A DNA stretch of 64,000 bases from Margaritifera margaritifera (GCA_029931535.1 JAQPZY010000962.1:186001-250000), one strand, 5' to 3'; shown: positions 1 to 12,654, counted from the stretch's first letter. Notes: generated by a model not told the origin, from the sequence alone. Translations and numbers: made by a program.

Positions 1-1095
1 ATGGATATACACCCAAGGCGACTATAATCTCCTGAGACATAAAGCATCCACTACCGACTGGGTTTGCTTGAAATATTGACAAATATGCAAAAAAATATCA
101 CTGACTACATAGTCTTGATATATGGCCCATGTATTCCGAATAGAACTGTTAAAATTAAACCATCAGAACCCCATGGATCATAATGGCAATCAAAAGGTCA
201 ATAAGCAAACGTAAGAGAGTCTATCGAAAAGCCAAGCAATCTAATCTATCATCTCACTGGACTAAATTTTGTTCCTTGCGGAACAAAACACTCTCTAGAA
301 AAGCCAAACAATTGGCACAAAAGTTAAAGTCATGCACTACATCATCCAAAGATTGGTGGTCAGTCCTTAAGGTATTCATCAACCCTCGCCGTACACATTC
401 TATTCGATACCGTACACATTCTATTCCATACCTTCAACATAATTATAATTACCGATAAAGCTGACATCGCTGAGATATTTAACGATTTTTGTTGTTGAGC
501 AAACTGTAGTAGATAAAACAATGTTAACCCTTTAGATATATCTTTACATACGGATGTAAGTTTATATTCTATAGAACTAACGCCTGACGAAGTACAAAAT
601 GTTCTCAAAAACCTTCCTCTTGGTAAGGCTTCTGGTCCGGATGGTCTAAATAACTGTATTCTGCCTGAGCTGTGTAATGAACTCTCACATCCGCTTTGTT
701 CACTTTGTAACTAGTCTCTTAGAGAATCAACCTTTCCAGACACTTGAAAAGAAGCAAACGTTTGTCCAGTTTTAAAGAAGAGCGACCCTTCCACCGTAAC
801 TAATTACAGACCAATATCGCTTCTCAATACTGTTAGCAAAGTTTTTGAAAGACTGGTTTTTAAACACATATTTAATTACTTCCGTGAAAATAACATTCGT
901 ATACCTTTCCAGTCTGGTTTTATTCCGGGTGATTCTACATTTAATCAATTAACATACCTCTATGATAAGTTCTGCAAAGCAATAGATTCTGAAAAGGAAA
1001 TTAGAGTTGTGTTTAGCGGCATAAGAACAGCTATTGACTGATTGTGGCATAAAGGACTCGTTCATAAATTGAAAGCTACTGGATTGTAAAGACAG
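1..1095 (+). pseudogene. Truncated, decayed non-LTR retrotransposon (EN-RT linker and N-terminal RT)
   Basis: Remnant of a LINE-type ORF2 entering from the left edge of the window. Conceptual translation across several frames gives a linker of the type found between endonuclease and reverse transcriptase (a run resembling SKRKRVYRKAKQSNLSSHW near 205-260). RT segments follow: LPLGKASGPDGLNN near 620-655, VTNYRPISLLNTVSKVFERL near 800-860 and IPFQSGFIPGDSTFNQL near 900-950. Together these are the fingers and early palm blocks of Jockey/CR1-like reverse transcriptases. In the block that should carry the first catalytic aspartate (about 1010-1060), the aspartate position reads as glycine and is followed by a stop. 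Stops and frameshifts at several points show it is dead. The similarity ends near 1095, so the second half of RT is missing. The clade is not decided. Confidence 0.9.
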
Positions 1096-1350
1096 TGCTT
1101 TCAGAATAATTTATTCGTCGAATAATGCTAATGGATATTGTTTCGATCGTACCGTTTGCCAGTAGTACCTACAATAAATTATAGTCATTGATAATAGGTA
1201 AACATATTAAATAAACTTTCACTAGAACGAAGAATTTATTTTTCGTTAATTTATAACTCTTTGCTAAGAATGATAAAGTTCAAAATTTTTAAAAGATATT
1301 TTGACACAAGCTCAATAAATGTACAGGAGAACACATGCACGAATGTCTTC
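1096..1350. other. AT-rich spacer, nothing recognised
   Basis: No coding similarity, RNA gene or repeat was seen between the LINE remnant and the minisatellite. Confidence 0.6.
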
Positions 1351-2068
1351 ACACCATAGTGGTAATTTATTTACACCGTAGTGGTAATTTATTTACGCCA
1401 TAGTAGTAATTTATTTACACCATAGTGGTAATTTATTTACACCATAGTAGTAATTTATTTACACCATAGTAGTAATTTATTTATACCATAGTAGTAATTT
1501 ATTTACACCATAGTGGTAATTTATTTACACCATAGTGGTAATTTATTTACACCATAGTAGTAATTTATTTACACCATAGGGGTAATTTATTTACACCACA
1601 GTGGTAATTTATTTACACCGTAGTGGTAATTTATTTACACCACAGTGGTAATTTATTTACACCGTAGTGTTAATTTATTTACACCATAGTGGTAATTTAT
1701 TTACACCATAGTGGTAATTTATTTACACCGTAGTGGTAATTTATTTACACCATAGTGGTAATTTATTTACACCATAGTGGTAATTTATTTACACCATAGT
1801 AGTAATTTATTTATACCATAGGGGTAATTTATTTACACCATAGTAGTAATTTATTTACACCATACGGGTAATTTATTTACACCACAGTAGTAATTTATTT
1901 ACACCATAGTGGTAATTTATTTAAACCATAGTGGTAATTTATTTACACCGTAGTAGTAATTTATTTACACCATAGTGGTAATTTATTTACACCATAGTAG
2001 TAATTTATTTACACCATAGTGGTAATTTATTTACACCATAGTAGTAATTTATTTACACCATAGTGGTC
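1351..2068. repeat. 22-bp minisatellite, about 33 copies
   Basis: Head-to-tail repeat of a 22-bp unit with core ACACCATAGTGGTAATTTAT. Copies differ mainly at the GTGG/GTAG and CCAT/CCGT/CCAC positions. The 22-bp period is kept across the whole array without visible insertions. It breaks off cleanly at 2068 (TAGTGGTCAT). Confidence 0.97.
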
Positions 2069-2702
2069 ATTGATGTTACGGATGAGTAGCCTCAACTTTA
2101 CAGCCATATTTTAAGGAGTCAATTAAAAATTGAATGTGAATTTTGTTAAACTTGCAACAACAACAAAAAATAATAGATTGCTTGTTCTAGTGGCAGTTTA
2201 TTAAATATTTGTATCTATTTGCAAATACCATACCGTTGAAATTTTATAAACTAAAAGAAATAAAGATTATTTGTTCCAGTGAAAGTTGATTAAATATTTT
2301 CACCTGTTAGAAATTACCGTAATGTAATCTTGGCACATTTGCAGTTAGGAATAATTATTATGTATAGTTTCTGCTGGACTCACTTGAATTCATATTGCCA
2401 AAATACATGGAATAAATGATCCACGTGTGGACATAGACCTTCCAAATGGCGCTCGCGGTCCGATACCAATATCTTATTACCTGTTGCAGTGTAGATGCGT
2501 CTTTGTATGCAAATGTATAGCGCACCAAAACAGGGTCACTGTGACGTTCTATCCAGAGATTCTTTAACATTGCTTTAAAATCAAAGTCTGTGCCACAGAA
2601 GTGGCGGTAACCTGTGAGCTCCTACTCACCAGCAATTATAAGAGAAGACTTCTTCGTGCAATTTGTATATATTTTAGAACGGCAATATTTTTAACATTAC
2701 AG
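2069..2702. other. AT-rich region upstream of the Ly6 exon
   Basis: Nothing clearly functional is seen. A short antisense open frame at 2358-2570 has no recognisable domain. A signal-peptide exon ending in phase 1 would be expected upstream of 2703 but could not be identified here. A consensus-like 3' splice site (TTTTTAACATTACAG) closes the region at 2687-2702. Confidence 0.5.
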
Positions 2703-3646
2703 GTCTGCGATGTCCTGATTGTACATATATGACGACAAATGTGCAAGTTCCTCTGTTAAAAGACATCATTCAGAAGATTATAGACGCATTTTCTGATCCC
2801 GTGTGTGCAAGAGAGACAGTGGATCCTAGCATTTCCGGAATACAGTACAAAACATGTCTAGGACCAGAACCTAGCAGTGTGACCAAATGTCGTCACTATA
2901 GAGGTCAGGTGACCGTCAAAGCTCTCGGACAAGGTAAAATAATTTTAGAATTATAAAAATAATTGCAACATTGTGTACCTATTCTATAAAGTAAGTTGTC
3001 AAGTAAAGATGAATTATAGTTTTTATCTTGAAAGCGTCTATTGAAATGACTAAAAAATCCGTTTTATTGTAGAAAGCTAGTCTTTCTCTCTGTATAGATA
3101 GGTTGTAAACAGATATTGTATTTGCAAAAACTAACGAAAAGTTAAAATATAAAAAAGAATTAACGAGAGGAAAACCGGTAGAGAGGTAGATATAAGAAGA
3201 GTAGCATTGTTATTAAAGCACTGTTAAGAAATAAGAATATATGTTTTTTAGCCAAACAAAGAGAAGGAAAAGTTGTATTAATACTTTAAAATACATATAT
3301 ACATATAAATTTACACATATTTCTTAGTCTTGCAGAAAATATTCAAGCTAAATTACTTGAAATATTTAGGGATTAATGGCGATTGCTCTGTGTGTTTAGC
3401 TTTGATATCGCCCCATATCAGAATGGTATGGTATACCTAGGCATCTCTCTCTCTCTCTCTGTTTCCTTTATTTATTTGACATGTAGAATAGTTCTCTTGC
3501 AAATCTCATCATGTATATATATATTTTGTTATGGATTTTGTGCTTGCCTGTTTTTGTTTTTGTAACTGTCTTCTTTATTCTCCCCGACAAAAAGCTTTCC
3601 AACTCCGTAAGATTTTGAAACTGTTATGCAATTACGTGCAGTTATA

Positions 3647-3726
<80 letters not shown>

Positions 3727-4694
3727 CATGTGGCTGAAATGAAAATTTTATTTGAAGAGGTTTTCATAACTCTTTGGTTGACAGTTATTTTTCTTCACAG
3801 AGCAGACAGACCCATCCAGTGTGAAATGTAGAGACTTTAAACTTTCATACCCCCTCCCTTTCGATAAAAGGTTCTAGAACATTGAAATCTTATACTACTA
3901 GCTTTATAGACCCGTTTCCATTGTTTTTCGTATTTGTTATCAGGATAGCTAATGGAGGCACATGTGTCAAATAAATGACCATTTAGCCCCTCTTCCCATC
4001 TACTTCTATCTGTGTCAAAGCAAGTCATACATGCATACGTCACTTCCTGTACCAAACCTCGTCATTTGTAAATCAGATGCATCACATAAATCTCACCTTT
4101 ATTAGCGTAATGACGTCATAGCATAAACATCATTAGCCTTAATGTGGCGTAACATTTAACATCATGACATAACAAAGTCGTTGAGTTATGTAAAGTCCTT
4201 AACGTTATGTGATACATATAATCTTAAAATGGTGTTCATTTTATGTGAAACTTTATGAAACTCGTTGAATAATAGAATATGTCACGAGCTAGCATAACTC
4301 GTTTCATAAATTGTATGTCAAATGAACATTATCTTGTAAACTACGCTTTATATAAAGATGTTAGATATTATGAACTAACACTTATTATTATCCGTTACAA
4401 GAACTGATCCTAAACACCTTTGAAAGAGGCTGTTATGAAGACACGATATCTAGCATGCCCTATGACGGATGCTTCCAGCGAGAGAACGACCCCAGGGACA
4501 AATCGTTCTTCCAGACAATCGTCGACCGGTTCAACACATTCTTAGTCAAGCTGGACGTGGCTGATTTCAAAGGCAAAATGTGTATATGCTCCAGCACTGA
4601 GTCAGATTGTAAAAATACAAGTGGTAGTCAGTGTGCTATTTTATCCACATATCTATTAGTTGTGTTATTTGTATCCATTCTTTTTCTGAAATAA
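2703..4694 (+). CDS. Ly6/uPAR three-finger, GPI-anchored protein (quiver/sleepless-like), 3' two exons
   Basis: Predicted joined exons 2703-2933 and 4402-4694. The first exon follows ACATTACAG and ends AAG|GTAAAA; the second follows CCGTTACAAG. The split codon (1 nt plus 2 nt) restores GAA, so the frame continues. Exon 1 begins LRCPDCTYM. Counting through CICSSTESDCKN in exon 2 gives ten cysteines spaced as in three-finger Ly6/uPAR domains, including the final CxC...DCxN signature. The C-terminus is a Ser/Gly-rich omega region (NTSGSQ) followed by a hydrophobic stretch (AILSTYLLVVLFVSILFLK) and a stop at 4692-4694, as in GPI-anchored proteins. It should therefore lie on the outer face of the plasma membrane. 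Proteins of this family modulate ion channels and receptors, but the partner here is unknown. The first codon is shared with an upstream exon (phase 1), so the signal peptide and start are missing. The 1.5-kb intron holds an AT array and a possible extra exon at 3801. Confidence 0.8.
3650..3723. repeat. (AT)n microsatellite
   Basis: Uninterrupted TA dinucleotides apart from one C near 3694. It lies in the Ly6 intron. Confidence 0.98.
3801..3877 (+). other. Candidate alternative or relict Ly6 exon in the intron
   Basis: It follows a good acceptor (TTATTTTTCTTCACAG). In the phase set by the donor at 2933 it reads EQTDPSSVKCRDFK and then a stop at 3875-3877. The peptide resembles EPSSVTKCRHYRG, encoded near the end of the preceding exon, which suggests a duplicated exon piece. 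If used, it would give a truncated, anchorless isoform. A decayed duplicate is equally possible. Confidence 0.35.
4228..4330. repeat. Imperfect inverted repeat in the Ly6 intron
   Basis: Arms at 4228-4261 and 4301-4330 share, in opposite orientation, GTTCATTT...TTTATGAAAC. Small indels lie between the arms, and the loop is about 40 bp. It could be a worn foldback element; no target duplication was seen. Confidence 0.4.
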
Positions 4695-4801
4695 GAGAGG
4701 ATTTGGCTGAAAGATACATTTAATACGCAAAGAGAGTTGCAACTTTATATTAAATTAAATATTATATATATTAAATTGCTGATTTGTTTTTGCTGTAGCT
4801 T

Positions 4802-4907
<106 letters not shown>

Positions 4908-6203
4908 AGGGCATGGAGTGATTTAATTTGTGTTGCTTTCTTTCCAATACGCGTTTTGAGTTTGTATGCAGATTTAATGTTATCATTTACAGGTTGAAAG
5001 GATAGTAAGTAAATGACAGATTCAGCTATTATTTTTTTTATATGATATCGACTCGTACTCTATGTTTTGTTCAAACATTCCAGCTGAAAATAAATAGTGG
5101 TATGATTGCTAGTGTAGCAATGTTTCTATGATATAATGATACATCATGTATTATGCAGGAATTATTGTTTACAATGTCTTAAAGAGATAGTTGTATGTTT
5201 TTGATTTTTGCGTTCATATGTATGTCGCAAAATTGCTGGAAATAAATGGGCAGAAAACTTGTTTAGATGTTGCACAAGTAGCTTTAGAAATAATTGTAAG
5301 ATTTACATAATGTAATGTTCTTTTTTCCACAAGTTTTCATCGATATTTCTATTCTTTTCCAGAGGTTAAATTCTTACATATGCAAATTACACTGGTAATT
5401 TGACTTTAAATACCTTCTTGTACGGTGATACAACGCTTCCTATGAAGTAAACATTTGTATTTTCGATACCGTTCATAAATTTATTGAAAAGTCAAAAAGA
5501 TTTACTCAAGCGCACATGTTACTATCACGCATGTACTTCTACGGGTCATGAACAGCTGCAAACAGCAATTGCCCCTATTTTTCCAAACGATTCGCCATCG
5601 CCTCTGCAACGCTTCTGCAACGACTCGCTCTAGAAGAAAGCACTGTTCACTTTTAATCTTGCTTTTTTGTTCTTTTATTTATTTATTTATTGTGTCCCTC
5701 TCCTTTCTCTTCTCCCTGTGTTCTCAACTTTCTACACAAATGTTTGACACATTTTAATTGACAATTTCTCCTTTTAACTTCTTTCTTTTCTTTATCCTCG
5801 TCTTTCACCAAATCCCTCGTTGTTCATCTTCCTGCTTTATATACCTTGGCTAAATGCTAATATTTAACCAAGAGATTCTTTACTTTGACTATTAAATAAT
5901 TTTGCTATTTTTGTCATTAAAACTTAATATCATCGGACATATATTCATATATATTTACACTTTTTGTATCGTAAAAGGAAAAAAAACAAAAACATTATAA
6001 GCCATTGGCTTTCGTTCTAATCCCTTACCTTTTTTTTTGTAACTCTTGGAATCTCCAACTACAAATTTATGTCGGAAAATATGTTTAAACTAAACTAACG
6101 TGACAGTTTGTACTTGTTCATTGTCAGAAAGGATAAGCAATACCTCTTGCCTCGCCTGTTTTGGAAGAGAGCAATATATTTATTCATTTATTTTCCGTTA
6201 ACA
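4908..6203. other. Region 3' of the Ly6 gene, nothing recognised
   Basis: AT-rich sequence with possible polyadenylation signals (AATAAA near 5089 and 5239). A pyrimidine-rich stretch spans about 5640-5830. No gene or repeat is supported. Confidence 0.5.
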
Positions 6204-6240
6204 GGCGCCATTTGCAGAATTTAATGTCGGAACGGAGCCG
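6204..6240 (+). other. Possible 35-37 nt microexon
   Basis: A segment bounded by TTTTCCGTTAACAG and a strong donor-like GTAAGTAAAAG. It reads APFAEFNVGTEP. Splicing to the acceptor-like site at 6616 would continue in frame into the next exon-like segment. No protein family was recognised, so this rests only on splice signals and phase. Confidence 0.3.
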
Positions 6241-6616
6241 TAAGTAAAAGAAATATTGTTTGAAAGCCATTTTGATTAAAATGAAGTTAGACTTCTCAAA
6301 ATTATAAAATGATATACAAAAATTAGTTGCGCGTCATGGGGAGTGAAATCCCAAAAAATCTCGCGAGATGTACATGAGGTTCGATATTTCTGCCCTAAGG
6401 AAGCCTATGCTATCTTCAAACAGATTAGAGCAGCGTTAATATTCAACTTAATCCTTCAGAGTTTACATATTGTAATTGTTTTACGCAATATAACGAATGG
6501 AAATGTACCACAGTTTAACTATTTATAGATGTCATTTACTGCCTGCCTGTGATGTTCAGATACGTTACCTCATTTTCACTAAACATTCATTATGAGAACA
6601 TATTTTTGTATGTACA

Positions 6617-6789
6617 GCAAGGCGAATCCAAAAGTAGTCCGAAAAACCATCCCTCAGATCAGTGTTGATACTGATGGACTAGTTGTGGGTATAATATCAC
6701 CTATTGATATATCACCTATTGATAAAATCGAGGAATCGTTTGCAGACAAATCTGTCCGCAACATATCGGTGTTTATCTTAGACACTTAA
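6617..6789 (+). pseudogene. Exon-like segment of unknown family (plus-strand member)
   Basis: It starts after an acceptor-like TTTGTATGTACAG and reads KANPKVVRKTIPQISVDTDG and onward to a stop at 6787-6789. The motif PQISVDTDGLVV is matched on the opposite strand at 7090-7020 by PQICVDTDGRLV, followed in both by a similar ISP/MSP stretch. Similarity at the protein level suggests these are diverged copies of one exon rather than a simple palindrome. Function is unknown. A direct repeat of the octad SPIDISPID lies inside it. Confidence 0.35.
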
Positions 6790-6939
6790 CATTATTTCTC
6801 GCGTCTTTTGAGCTACCGTCGGTTGAAAGATCATTTTGGCGATATGTAGAGAATATATCTGGTCAAATTCTATGTTTGACGACTTGTAAATCCACGTGGA
6901 ATAACACACTCTATGTCCTGTGGCCATTTTGAATTTTGT

Positions 6940-7100
6940 GCTGCATATGGCTGTTACGAAATACCGGTAAATGTCCAGACTGTACTAGGGTGTGTTCCGG
7001 AAAGATTTGTATGCAGCAAAATTGCATATTTTAATGAACAGGTGACATCAGATCAACAAGTCGTCCATCAGTATCAACACAGATTTGAGGTGGTAGTTTA
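6940..7100 (-). pseudogene. Exon-like segment of unknown family (minus-strand member)
   Basis: Read on the minus strand from about 7100, the frame gives PQICVDTDGRLVDLMSPVH and then a stop at about 7035. It is the inverted counterpart of the 6617-6700 segment. The best-matching DNA cores, 6652-6685 and 7057-7090, agree at about 30 of 34 bases as reverse complements. The minus copy has in-frame stops and is probably dead. Confidence 0.35.
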
Positions 7101-7903
7101 TTGGACAAATCCAAAAGTACTAAAGAAGATTTTGAAAGCTTCTTGTCTCCTAGAAATTATATACCCTAATCGTATGTACTTCATTTTATTTAGAAGTGTT
7201 TGAAACTCTAATCATATGTGATACGCAAGATTTTAAACAGATACGCAACTTTTTTTTGTTTTGTCAGACAAATACGTTACCAACAGATACGTTAATACGA
7301 AACTATATAGGAGCTAAAAGAAAGACACTTTATGATAAGATAATACTGTACACATTTGTGAAATTTAATGAGACTACACGTTAATAAATCATTGAAAGAA
7401 CACATTGATAAATTCAAACAACAGAACTGTTAATATGTATACCATTCTAAAAATTACTAGACCATTCAGACGTGAAGGTATTATTTTCACAAATAAAATT
7501 AAAAGAGAAATGTTGGACCAATCAAGCTAAGAAGACAATTAGAGAACACAAAATAATTTTAATTTTTTCCCACATCAATGCAGCGCGAGAAATGGTCAAG
7601 ACATATAAATCTCTTACGGAGTTGATTATGTTGGTAGGAGTTACCTCCCTTTTTTAAAGCAAATATATTGGGAGTTCAAACGTGGCCAACTCTAGGGTTT
7701 TTAATAGATTTATTCAAATAATCTAAAAATAAACTGATTGATGAAATTAAAAAAGTCATGAATCAAAAATAAAGTATTTATTAGTATCTTCTTTGTTTAA
7801 ACTAATATCCAAAAGGGCTTGTATGCTTTTTATGGCATTTGAATATATAAACCACGTATCATTGAATAAGCGAGGTGAAAAGAACAGTATGTAAGGAACA
7901 GCG

Positions 7904-7947
<44 letters not shown>

Positions 7948-8190
7948 TCTGTGGGGACCGCGTAGTGGTATATGGTCGAATGGCCGCACACGACTATATT
8001 TCAAACTCAATGAATCGAGCGTAAATTCTGACCATGATGCGTGCAAAGCAGACCGCTCGCAAGTCTATAGCAATGTGAGTAAGATTCATACTGAAAAATA
8101 GCTTTAATCACTTTTTGTGAAATATTATATTGAACATTGCGAAATACTATTGAACGAACAATATTATACTAATTTCAAGAACAAAATAAA
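7101..8190. other. AT-rich spacer
   Basis: It holds a short (AT)n tract at 7915-7943. Otherwise no gene or repeat was recognised. Confidence 0.5.
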
Positions 8191-9447
8191 ATGCCAGTAC
8201 TACAACAATTCATTGAAACTTCTACCATTAACATGGACAAAGGCAAACTCCTCGTGGCAAGCAGGAACGCAGGGATTCACCTCACAGCCCTAACAGCAGA
8301 AGAAAGACCTACAAGTGGAGATGTACTCAACCCACAAATGGCTCAAGGAATAAACATGGAAGAGGTACAAGCCCTAACTCAAGACGGGAAAGAGATATTC
8401 ATTATACAACCGAAGAGAGAACACCATCTATTGATCAAGTATACAATAATGATAAAGGGGAAAACACTAAGCATACAGCGAGAGATAGCCGTGAAATACG
8501 TGGAAAGCCATCTAACCACAATCCCAAAAGAAATACCATTGGAGGCTACAGTTGCGAGATTTAAACAAAAATTCAATGTGGAAATCAAGGAATAAAAAAT
8601 GGCTACTTACAGTCACCACCTGACAGTACAGACCAGAGCAAGAATTATGACGATAGAAAAAGATCACGCCAAGGGACTAAAAACTTTCTTTAATATCCGT
8701 GGTTTCCTAGTGAAGTCATGGTATAAAGGATGTATTTTTTACCGCAAATGCCATAAAAGTCATGATCCGAGGTACTGTATTCCTAGGAAGGAAAATACCA
8801 ACACAGAACCAAGCAGAAATTAGCAATCAAACAAAAACAGCGCATCAAAAGAGACCAACATCATAGTGCCCATAGAGGTGCACAAGAGTGAATTGACAAT
8901 ATTTCCGAAGATGAGTACAACCAGAAAGAAACATCAGAAACAGAGAACAAAAAGGAATATATCAACACAGAACCAAGCAGAAATGAGAAATCAAGAGAGA
9001 AAGAAGAAGCTACAACAACATCAACAATAACAACAACAGAGACAAGAAAACGGAAACAAACCAACAAAAGTCTCCCGCCAAAAGAAAATACTACAATGCA
9101 TATGGAGACAGGAGAATTGTCAATTGTGTCAGAGAATTCCCAATTGTGTCAGAGAAACAAGAAAACTACCTGTCTCCGGATGCACTTTCCCACATAAAAG
9201 AATTGCCACTAGAGAGAGATCCAGCCGAAGATAAAAGAAACACGACAAGAAAACAATCGAAGAAAAAGAGGAAAACTCAAGTAAAGAAATGACTGCATCG
9301 GAAATACAGGACTATCACAAATTAGACTACCAGAATAAAAACTTCACGGATGAGGAAGAAACAATATCATCACCACTACCAAAAGTAAAGAGAACAAAAA
9401 ATAAAACCATCTATAGGGTAATCCCAGTGAGAAAGAGAAAAATGTAA
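8191..9447 (+). pseudogene. Decayed 419-codon frame, possibly transposon ORF1/gag-like
   Basis: One continuous plus-strand frame runs from ATG 8191 to a stop at 9445-9447. It is broken only by four nonsense codons (8593, 8821, 9028, 9232). The first uninterrupted part is 134 aa (MPVLQQFIETSTINMDKGKL and onward). The middle contains a cysteine/histidine cluster (CIFYRKCHKSHDPRYC) that could be a zinc knuckle. The rest is very rich in Lys, Glu, Gln and Asn and ends with a basic tail (IYRVIPVRKRKM). The strongly A-rich coding strand and the basic, low-complexity C-terminal half fit a nucleic-acid-binding ORF1/gag protein of a retroelement. No family was recognised, so this is an inference from composition and the preserved frame. 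Confidence 0.45.
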
Positions 9448-9505
9448 TTTTGTTGAACACTAAACATTACAACTAAATAAGCTGCTCATTGATATATATT
9501 GTATA

Positions 9506-9587
<82 letters not shown>

Positions 9588-10353
9588 AAAAAACTGGAAA
9601 AAATATAACAAAATGTATATATCTATACATGATTATAGAAATATATGTGTATATATATAGCAGCAAAAGGTATAAATATATTTTAATATGGAAACAAAAG
9701 CAGGAGAGAGAGAGAGAGAGAATGGAAAACATACATGCACGCATCATACAATAAAACAAATGTGATATACAAATACAACTCTGAACAAAATTTCGATCCA
9801 TAACTGCCCACTTCAGGACAGAATAGGGAAACAAAACATAACAACAAGCAAAAACAAAAAAACACAGTAAAAAGGAAGCTAATTTAAAAAGAACTAAAAA
9901 AGAAACTCATGGGAAAAGGTCACCAAGGACTTGCAATTTGTATAGGGAAGAACGGGATGGAAACCCGACCAACAGGATATACCTGAAGGGAGGGGAGTAC
10001 AAACCCAGAAGCCCTAATCTCTAGAAAACATGGATGTATGTAAAACAACAGAAACAGAGGAACCTCATTCAAACTTCTTTTTTCAAAATTAAAACAAGAA
10101 AGCCTTTGGTATTTGGAACGTTAATGAGGTCATCTCTAAAGCTCCAACCAACTCTACATGCTGGGACGGACTTGGAGGTGACCACAAATAACATCAATCA
10201 ATCGACTCTCGTTTCTCTTCACAACGAATTAATCTTTCGCTCTGGTTTCTTTACACAGCGAGGGACAATTCCATGAGTCAGTGAAAACCAAAAGCCTATT
10301 AGGCAAAATACTTTAAAGAGGGCCCAGCCCAACCAAGTCAGATTGTTGCGCGT
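9448..10353. other. Microsatellites and possible continuation of the unknown element
   Basis: Contains (AT)n(GT)n at 9510-9588 and (GA)n at 9703-9720, then purine-rich sequence to about 10050. No intact frame is present. It may belong to the same unidentified element as 8191-9447. Confidence 0.4.
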
Positions 10354-10662
10354 ATGTTGCAAACGACACACACCAATTATCGATCATGCGGAGTGGTCTG
10401 GTGCATTGGCCACCTGTCAGATCGCATGGCTTCGGATTCTCACGAATCGGTAAGCAGTTCGGAGGTAATGCCTAGCTTCCCTTATGGTGATTACTTCATG
10501 GGTTACAGAGAGCTGAAAAGGTCACGGATGAAGCAGCGTTCGAAGCTGTCCACACTGGTCACGATATGCAAAACTGTTATACTGTACATGTTCCATAGAT
10601 TGCTGGGGAACTTAAATATTCAGTATGGTAAGCTCCGGGTCACTAGGCTTGGCTTTTGCTAA
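10354..10662 (+). other. Unassigned 102-codon open frame
   Basis: More GC-rich than its surroundings. It contains MASDSHESVSSSEVMPSFPY and a basic stretch (RELKRSRMKQRSK). No domain is recognised, and GT dinucleotides inside could be donors. It may be a transposon or exon fragment, or chance. Confidence 0.2.
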
Positions 10663-12654
10663 AATTGAACACTCCTATACTCGATATCCCAATAGACAAA
10701 AAGTGAGGACCCCCCCCCCCTTTTTTTTTTCTTCATACGTCTTCAAATTAGAAAAGGCGTCAGACACATGAATGTAGAGAATTGAAATGGAATCATAACG
10801 AAAAGCATTAGAGATTTATGTAAAAGAAATATCAACGAGTACAGATTTTATGGTGGCAGCGATTGAGATATATGTGAATTTTTCATGATATTGAACCATA
10901 TTTGAAGATCATCAGTTGACAAATACTACAATTTGGTTGTGTGACAGTTCAATTAGATTTAACGATTATGCAAGATTTATGAAACGACCAACACAGGAAG
11001 GTGCAAAAGCTGACTTTAGAAACTTTTACCACAGAACTAAGTCTCTGAACATATTAAAAAGAAGTGAAATGGATGATGACGTTGAACGTTTATTTGACAT
11101 TCTCCATGCCAAATTTGGACAGGAAATTAGCAACAATACAAGATGAACGTTTGACAGGATATACTATTTTGCACTGCACTTCGAATGGTATCAACCAATC
11201 AGAGAAGCCCATACAAAGATTTGGCCTAAACAGCATTAAAAAAAAAAAACACTTGTGTAAACGTAAAGAATAAAGATGATAACTGTTTATTTTATGCTAT
11301 GGAATCTGTGTTAAATACACCAAATGATCGTGTAGATAGATAATTAGATACAATCTAAATACATGTAGATACAATCATTGGTTTGATGAACGCCAGGTAA
11401 AAATAGAGGTCATTAGGACAGTTGAACAGGAATTTTAAATATCTGTAACTGTTGATAAAATAGTTGAACCCTCTTACACCAAACCGTTTAGAATAACTGC
11501 AACAGAAAAACAAAGACGTGTTTTCATGTTAGCCATATTCCAGTATAGTGGTCCTAACGACGACAAAGATGGAAGGTACCATTTCGTTTGAATACACAAC
11601 TACTCAAAATTGGTGTTACTACAAATATATATATACTTTGAATTCATCAAAGGTTATCTACATGATCTTCTTGATACATCACTGAATGCTTCCACTTGCA
11701 AATTTTACTGCCTTCAGTTACAAAGGAAGCAATCCGACTGGACCACACGTTTTTACAACTTATCGAGGGTCCTCTTGATACATCACTGAATGCTTCCATT
11801 TGAAAATTTTGCAACTTATCGGGAGTTCTCTTCCTTCAATTTCTCACAATAATTATCCATACAAGTCAAAGCACAAGAGGCGGCACTAGATATAAAATAA
11901 AAAGATTTTACACAGAGTGTAATGAACAATTACGCAACAATAAGAACATACTGATTCCTCCTTTTATAAACACACAGAATTTGATTTCATATTTTAAACT
12001 TGATACCTATATTTATAATTTGCGTAACCGTTGAATGTTGTTTGTTTCTTAACGGTCTTAAAATAATATGGTCTTCCAAAACCCCTCCACTCAAATTACC
12101 GATAAATTATCAATTACTACTGAACTATTAATCGGAATTATTACATATAGTTGTGTTTCTGAGCATACCAAAAAAACTAGAATGAAATTGTTTTGATTTA
12201 CTTTACCGTTTCTTCCTGTTACCACTTTTAACTTCTATATGAAAGTACTGATTATTCTGCTACTGATAATGAATTATCTTTATAAACAAGACGAATTGTA
12301 TATGAATGAAACTATAAGCTTCTTTGATATTTATTTACTGCGTACTCTGAGTCATACTATACATGTAGTTCTATTCTCTTCCCACTGATCTTTTTTTCTC
12401 CTTCCATTTATAATAAAGCCACATTTGAATTTAAAAGCTAACTTTCCATATGATCCTCATAAAAATTGATACATACTAAATTCGTATAAACATCAGTTAA
12501 AACACATAATCCTGCTTAAAATGACGTGTAAAACAGTTTGTGGATGATATCATTAATTTAAAACAATACAAGAGGGGCAAAATGTGCGTATACAATAAAA
12601 TTGGAATACATGTCTGGATATCATTAGGAGTGACTCAGAAGGTAATCATGATAG
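10663..12654. other. AT-rich region with a short internal duplication
   Basis: Holds a C10T10 homopolymer pair at about 10710-10731. A direct duplication of CTTGATACATCACTGAATGC occurs at about 11668 and 11773. The frame at 10916-11146 has no recognised domain. Nothing else is supported. Confidence 0.4.

Noticed and set aside
2358..2570. 70-codon antisense frame upstream of the Ly6 exon
   Set aside because: No signal peptide, domain or splice support.
10916..11146. 76-codon frame as a gene
   Set aside because: No recognisable family, no splice context and chance length in this composition.
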